From positions 64,001 to 128,000 of IMG/VR virus record IMGVR_UViG_3300048591_000147: a stretch of 64,000 nt of DNA. One strand, 5' to 3'. The first letter of the stretch is position 1. Each line of letters begins with the position of its first letter. Of the stretch, positions 61,023 through 64,000 are shown one piece after another. This stretch comes from a virus. Made by a program: the position numbers and the translations under genes. The notes under the pieces are model-generated. The model did not search any database and had not been told where the DNA came from. It was given only the letters and a program-made list of their open reading frames with translations.

Positions 61023-61247
61023 ATGTCAAAGAAACGACGTGTCATGGTTCGCGAGACAACGATACGTTTCTCCCCAGTCTTCGAGTGTGAGTGTTGCGGG
61101 AAGGTAGAGGTTGGAGTTGCATTCTCTCAGACATTCTATCATCGTCTACCAGAGCTTGACGAGATAGATGTTCCAGCGCATACGCTGCCACCCGGCTGGA
61201 TAATGTTTCACAATCTCCAGTACTGCGTCAATTGTAACATCGAATGA
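61023..61247 (+). CDS. Zinc-ribbon-like protein, 74 aa
   Basis: Start ATG 61023 after GGGAGAACG. CECCGK (about 22) and CVNCN (about 68) form two Cys pairs. Basic N-terminus. Unknown function. Its stop lies in the terminator stem. Confidence 0.65.
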   Translation: MSKKRRVMVRETTIRFSPVFECECCGKVEVGVAFSQTFYHRLPELDEIDVPAHTLPPGWIMFHNLQYCVNCNIE

Positions 61248-61267
61248 GCCCTTCGGGGCTCTTTTTT
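61246..61267 (+). terminator. Rho-independent terminator
   Basis: GAGCCC / GGGCTC stem, TTCG loop, six T. Confidence 0.88.
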
Positions 61268-61285
61268 ATTGTGCCACCACTTCCT

Positions 61286-61332
61286 CCGACCACGCACCCA
61301 TTTTACTACACCCACCCTGAACAGAACCTGAA
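61286..61332 (-). promoter_or_regulatory. Leftward tandem-TTCAG promoter with conserved block
   Basis: TTCAG pair (CTGAA at 61317 and 61328), 11-nt gap, TAAAAT (61300-61305), GGGTGCGTGGTCGG (61286-61299). Confidence 0.75.
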
Positions 61333-61351
61333 CGACAAGTCATTGATTTTG

Positions 61352-61383
61352 TTCAGCTTGTGTTCAGCTAACTACTGTAGAAT
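61352..61383 (+). promoter_or_regulatory. Tandem-TTCAG promoter
   Basis: TTCAG 61352 and 61363, 10-nt gap, TAGAAT 61378-61383. Confidence 0.75.
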
Positions 61384-61410
61384 ACTGACTATACCCAATG
61401 AGGATAGATT

Positions 61411-61788
61411 ATGAACACTGCTGAAAGTCGGCTGAAAGAAACGATGTTCATCGTCGAGGCGACCTCATTCGAACGGCATATGCTCTGGGAAACCAATCAC
61501 ACGAAAGTCAAGTGGGAACAGATTTACGATGGATGGCTGGTGACAGTGGGTAAGCTGGATGATCGTCCCTGCTGTATCGATACTTCATGGGCGCGCATCA
61601 ATGGACAATTGGTCATGTTCTATGAACAGTGTAGCCAAGTGACTGACTGTCTTCAGACTGATGCATGGTTGGATGATCATTTCAATGGTACATGGGATAA
61701 CGGTCACCGTCGAGCGCGAACAGATGCGCAGAATTTTCATCTTTGTTTGAACGCGATCAGGGATGCAAATAACCCGGAGGCATTGTAA
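61411..61788 (+). CDS. Hypothetical 125-aa protein
   Basis: Trp/His/Asp-rich alpha/beta protein, unknown. The GGAGG of the next gene lies in its last codons. Confidence 0.65.
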   Translation: MNTAESRLKETMFIVEATSFERHMLWETNHTKVKWEQIYDGWLVTVGKLDDRPCCIDTSWARINGQLVMFYEQCSQVTDCLQTDAWLDDHFNGTWDNGHRRARTDAQNFHLCLNAIRDANNPEAL

Positions 61789-61789
61789 T

Positions 61790-61996
61790 ATGCAAAAGTC
61801 AGTTGTGATTGATTTGACAGTTCCCATCATGTTCATTACCAGTACGCTGGTGATTCTGAAATTTGTTGGAGCAATCAATCTACCATGGTTGTGGGTCTTT
61901 TTTCCTATCTGGGGCACCTACCTTCTTTTGTTTGTCATCTGGATGATGATCGCCTCCTTTGTTCTTATCATGGTGTTTCTTAAAATTACCCGTTGA
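61790..61996 (+). CDS. Membrane protein, 68 aa
   Basis: Two hydrophobic helices (IMFITSTLVILKFVGAI and WGTYLLLFVIWMMIASFVLI). Start ATG 61790. Holin-like size and layout, but no further support. Confidence 0.65.
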   Translation: MQKSVVIDLTVPIMFITSTLVILKFVGAINLPWLWVFFPIWGTYLLLFVIWMMIASFVLIMVFLKITR

Positions 61997-62021
61997 CACC
62001 TAATAAACTATTGGGTATAGT
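61993..62021 (+). promoter_or_regulatory. Sigma70-like promoter
   Basis: TTGACA 61993-61998, 17-nt spacer, TATAGT 62016-62021. Confidence 0.7.
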
Positions 62022-62048
62022 CTCTACATCGTCAACGGAGATAGCCAA

Positions 62049-62426
62049 ATGACCACCGAACGGGTTGCCACGCTGGAAGACTTGCAAGGCGCGTATTCTG
62101 ACGTGTTCAAGGACGTCTATGGCTTTCGTCCCCGTGGTTCCGTTATCTGGAACGATGAGGAAGCGTTGAAGGGTGAATTGACGTACCTGTACGCTGAGCT
62201 TGAGCGTGTGATCGAACGCGAGAAGGGTGAGCAGGCAATCGCTGTAGCCGATTTTGAGCAACGGGTGACTGAGACTATCGCCTTGGGTGCTGGAACGCGA
62301 GAGAACGCGATTCGTTGGATTGCACAGGGCATTGATGACGCTGACCCCGATGGCGTATGTTACTCGCTTGGTTTGCCGTTTGGCTACCTTGGTCAAACGT
62401 ATCTCTTTGAGCGTGAAAGTGCTTGA
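62049..62426 (+). CDS. Hypothetical 125-aa acidic protein
   Basis: Helical in the middle (EELERVIEREKGEQA-like), unknown. ACGGAGATAG site. Confidence 0.65.
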   Translation: MTTERVATLEDLQGAYSDVFKDVYGFRPRGSVIWNDEEALKGELTYLYAELERVIEREKGEQAIAVADFEQRVTETIALGAGTRENAIRWIAQGIDDADPDGVCYSLGLPFGYLGQTYLFERESA

Positions 62427-62450
62427 CGTTCAATAAAATCGCGATATAAT
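62423..62450 (+). promoter_or_regulatory. Sigma70-like promoter
   Basis: TTGACG 62423-62428, 16-nt spacer, TATAAT 62445-62450. Confidence 0.7.
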
Positions 62451-62479
62451 CTCAACCATACCAACTAAGGACCAACGTC

Positions 62480-62806
62480 ATGAAAGTTGCCCCGATTCCT
62501 CCCCGTGATCCGAACAGCACGCCCAATCCCGAATTCGTGCGCCTGTTGAAGGAAGGTCTGCCACGGTTGTGGAATGGCCATGGCTTCGAGGGTCGCAATG
62601 AAGAATTCATCTGCCACACCTTTGATCGTTGGGACGAGTGTACCCCAGCAATCCGTGAAATGATCAGCGCTCGTCTGTATGACAAATGGCATCGAACCTA
62701 TCACGATTGGGCTGATCGGTCCAAGACTATGAACAAGTTCACGAAGGCAGAGATCCAAGATGGTCGCAAGCGTTGGATGCTGGACTTGATCGCTGAGTTC
62801 AGCTAG
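62480..62806 (+). CDS. Hypothetical 108-aa protein
   Basis: Helical, Trp/Arg-rich, unknown. Overlaps the next promoter's first TTCAG. Confidence 0.65.
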   Translation: MKVAPIPPRDPNSTPNPEFVRLLKEGLPRLWNGHGFEGRNEEFICHTFDRWDECTPAIREMISARLYDKWHRTYHDWADRSKTMNKFTKAEIQDGRKRWMLDLIAEFS

Positions 62807-62829
62807 CGTTCAGGTTCTGAGCGTATAAT
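62798..62829 (+). promoter_or_regulatory. Tandem-TTCAG promoter
   Basis: TTCAG 62798 and 62809, 10-nt gap, TATAAT 62824-62829. Confidence 0.8.
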
Positions 62830-62857
62830 CTCAACCATACCAGACGAGGAACGAACC

Positions 62858-63106
62858 ATGTTCATGCGAATCGAAGATCAGAACGGGACGGTGTTGCTCT
62901 CTTCGGTGTATCCCGATGATCGTATCATGGACCCTGAAGCATGTCTGTTCGATTACTTGGGTGATTTTGAGCTTGATCGCGTGGTGGAAGTCTCTTGGCG
63001 TGAAGAGGCCAATGGATGCTACGAATATCGCGTGATTTTCTTCGAAGATGAAGAGAATCCCGATCACATCGTGGAGTCTGGCGCCTTCATCATCTCGGAT
63101 AGCTGA
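62858..63106 (+). CDS. Hypothetical acidic 82-aa protein
   Basis: Beta-rich, Asp/Glu-rich, unknown. GAGGAACG site. The next gene starts 2 nt later. Confidence 0.65.
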   Translation: MFMRIEDQNGTVLLSSVYPDDRIMDPEACLFDYLGDFELDRVVEVSWREEANGCYEYRVIFFEDEENPDHIVESGAFIISDS

Positions 63107-63108
63107 GT

Positions 63109-63291
63109 ATGGTACTATTCGTGTATGAACCGTCATGGCTGATTGACCCTGAAGATGAAATTCAACGGAGAATGATGATGGAAAAGGATTTGTCTCGCTA
63201 CGTGGAACAATGGGAGCCCACCATTTTCCGCTCCAAACACTACAAGGCTCGCGTGTTGCGCGCCAAGGCTCGGAGGATCAAGCAATGGTAG
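63109..63291 (+). CDS. Hypothetical 60-aa basic-tailed protein
   Basis: Ends in an Arg/Lys-rich helix (YKARVLRAKARRIKQW). Unknown; likely nucleic-acid binding. Confidence 0.6.
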   Translation: MVLFVYEPSWLIDPEDEIQRRMMMEKDLSRYVEQWEPTIFRSKHYKARVLRAKARRIKQW

Positions 63292-63295
63292 CTTC

Positions 63296-63320
63296 AAGCG
63301 CCCTTTCGGGCGCTTCTGGT
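63296..63320 (+). terminator. Rho-independent terminator
   Basis: AAGCGCCC / GGGCGCTT stem with TTTC loop; short T content after. Confidence 0.7.
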
Positions 63321-63332
63321 ATCTCAACCTTC

Positions 63333-63379
63333 CCGACCACGCACCCATTTTATACCAACCAACCTGAACCAACGCTGAA
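63333..63379 (-). promoter_or_regulatory. Leftward tandem-TTCAG promoter with conserved block
   Basis: TTCAG pair (CTGAA at 63364 and 63375), 11-nt gap, TAAAAT (63347-63352), GGGTGCGTGGTCGG (63333-63346). Confidence 0.75.
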
Positions 63380-63411
63380 TGAAACGCGCCAATAAATTTA
63401 CAATCAATTGC

Positions 63412-63440
63412 TTTACAAGCTAATCCATTAGGCGTATAGT
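63412..63440 (+). promoter_or_regulatory. Sigma70-like promoter
   Basis: TTTACA 63412-63417, 17-nt spacer, TATAGT 63435-63440. Confidence 0.65.
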
Positions 63441-63467
63441 TCATCCATACCAGCTAGGGAGAACACC

Positions 63468-63845
63468 ATGGCCAAGCGAATCCAAAAGCCCGTCCTGTTG
63501 ACCAGCAAGACCCATCAGGTCATTGACAAGGATTTCATTGTCAAGGCATTGACGAAAAGCAATGCATGGTTGTTCCGCGCCATCGTGTCGATTTTCGAAT
63601 ACCAAACCGCTGACGAACAGACTGCCGAAGTCACCGCGCACGATAATGGCGTTGGCTTCAGTGGTGTTGATGCACAGATGATGTCCAGCTTCGCCAAACA
63701 GATCATCGAACATGGCAAGGGTAACAGCAAGTTCGCTAGCCCGCTGTCCCCGAAACAGATCGAATTGGCGCGCAAGCGTATGGTCAAGTATGCCGGACAA
63801 TTGCTGCGCATCGCGCAGAGCCGTTCAGCCGCCGTTCAGCTTTAA
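63468..63845 (+). CDS. Hypothetical 125-aa basic protein
   Basis: Basic and helical, with a VTAHDNGVGFSGVDAQMMSSFA core segment. GGGAGAAC site. Unknown. Confidence 0.65.
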   Translation: MAKRIQKPVLLTSKTHQVIDKDFIVKALTKSNAWLFRAIVSIFEYQTADEQTAEVTAHDNGVGFSGVDAQMMSSFAKQIIEHGKGNSKFASPLSPKQIELARKRMVKYAGQLLRIAQSRSAAVQL

Positions 63846-63855
63846 CCTGTATACT
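63824..63855 (+). promoter_or_regulatory. Tandem-TTCAG promoter
   Basis: TTCAG 63824 and 63835, 10-nt gap, TATACT 63850-63855. Confidence 0.75.
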
Positions 63856-63884
63856 ACTCACATACCAACCAAGGAAGCAAAACC

Positions 63885-64000
63885 ATGAAGTCGATTCGCG
63901 AAGCTCAAACGTTCGTCACCATTCTCAACCTGATTCAGGACCGCTCGCGCGAAATCCTCTGCGATATCGTGGACGCGCTGATCTTCAACCGTGAATCCGT
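63885..64000 (+). CDS. Hypothetical protein, 5' part (runs off the window)
   Basis: MKSIREAQTFVTILNLIQDR... open to the window end; AAGGAAGC site. Helical start, function unknown. Confidence 0.6.
   Translation, partial: MKSIREAQTFVTILNLIQDRSREILCDIVDALIFNRES

Noticed and set aside
1-64000. CRISPR array, insertion sequence or integrase
   Set aside because: No regularly spaced direct repeats with unique spacers, no transposase or recombinase motifs; the mobile elements seen are homing endonucleases only.

Overview
This window is one segment of a large tailed-phage (Caudoviricetes) genome. It carries an rIIA/rIIB-like pair, two phage-type RNA ligases, about twenty tRNA genes, five clear homing endonuclease genes and a sixth small HNH gene, T4-late-type promoter boxes (TATAAATA), and dozens of tiny, tightly packed, mostly rightward genes of unknown function. 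Lipoprotein signals (20065, 21385, 48610), Sec-type signal peptides and a SleB-type wall hydrolase point to a Gram-negative host. No virion core, replication or packaging genes are visible apart from two likely fibre or decoration proteins (46662-47956). The window therefore looks like an early/middle accessory region of a T4-like or jumbo-scale virus. I cannot name the phage or host.

Layout. 1-6964: small unknown genes, including two paralogous families, and a 1.4-kb non-coding block (726-2136) with promoters, small palindromes and iteron-like repeats. 7145-11307: an Ala/Val-rich basic protein, then rIIA- and rIIB-like genes. 11429-19546: an exported protein, the first tRNA with an HNH gene overlapping it, a TilS-like tRNA-Ile lysidine synthetase, an Rnl1-type RNA ligase and a string of overlapping micro-genes. 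19557-26138: the main tRNA arrays, interleaved with structured CDS-free RNA. 26250-34916: wall hydrolase, HD-domain ppGpp-hydrolase-like protein, HNH protein, phosphoribosyltransferase-like protein, zinc deaminase, GIY-YIG endonuclease and macro-domain protein. 35277-46537: SprT-like metalloprotease, a tRNA-Lys with an insertion in its anticodon loop, HNH endonuclease, AT-hook protein, cyclic-phosphate-receiver protein, a 700-nt RNA locus and an ArdC-type antirestriction protein. 46662-64000: fibre-like proteins, many single-gene promoter units, and an Rnl2-type RNA ligase interrupted by a GIY-YIG gene.

Regulation is unusually legible. Three promoter classes recur. (1) Sigma70-like promoters (TTGACA, 17 nt, TATAAT); a subset carries TAAAAT followed by the block GGGTGCGTGGTCGG. 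(2) About forty promoters in which the -35 box is replaced by two TTCAG boxes 11 nt apart, 10-11 nt before the -10; this looks like a phage-specific activator site. Ten of these point leftward, mostly against the rightward genes. (3) T4-late-type TATAAATA/GATAAATA boxes, several placed in the loop of a hairpin whose 3' arm covers or abuts the next ribosome-binding site, so only transcripts started at the late promoter would be translated freely.

Functionally the recognisable genes fall into tRNA supply and repair (tRNAs, TilS-like enzyme, two RNA ligases, macro domain, cyclic-phosphate receiver), counter-defence (ArdC-like, HD ppGpp hydrolase-like, RNA ligases) and mobile endonucleases that target tRNA and ligase loci. 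Most other genes remain unassigned.
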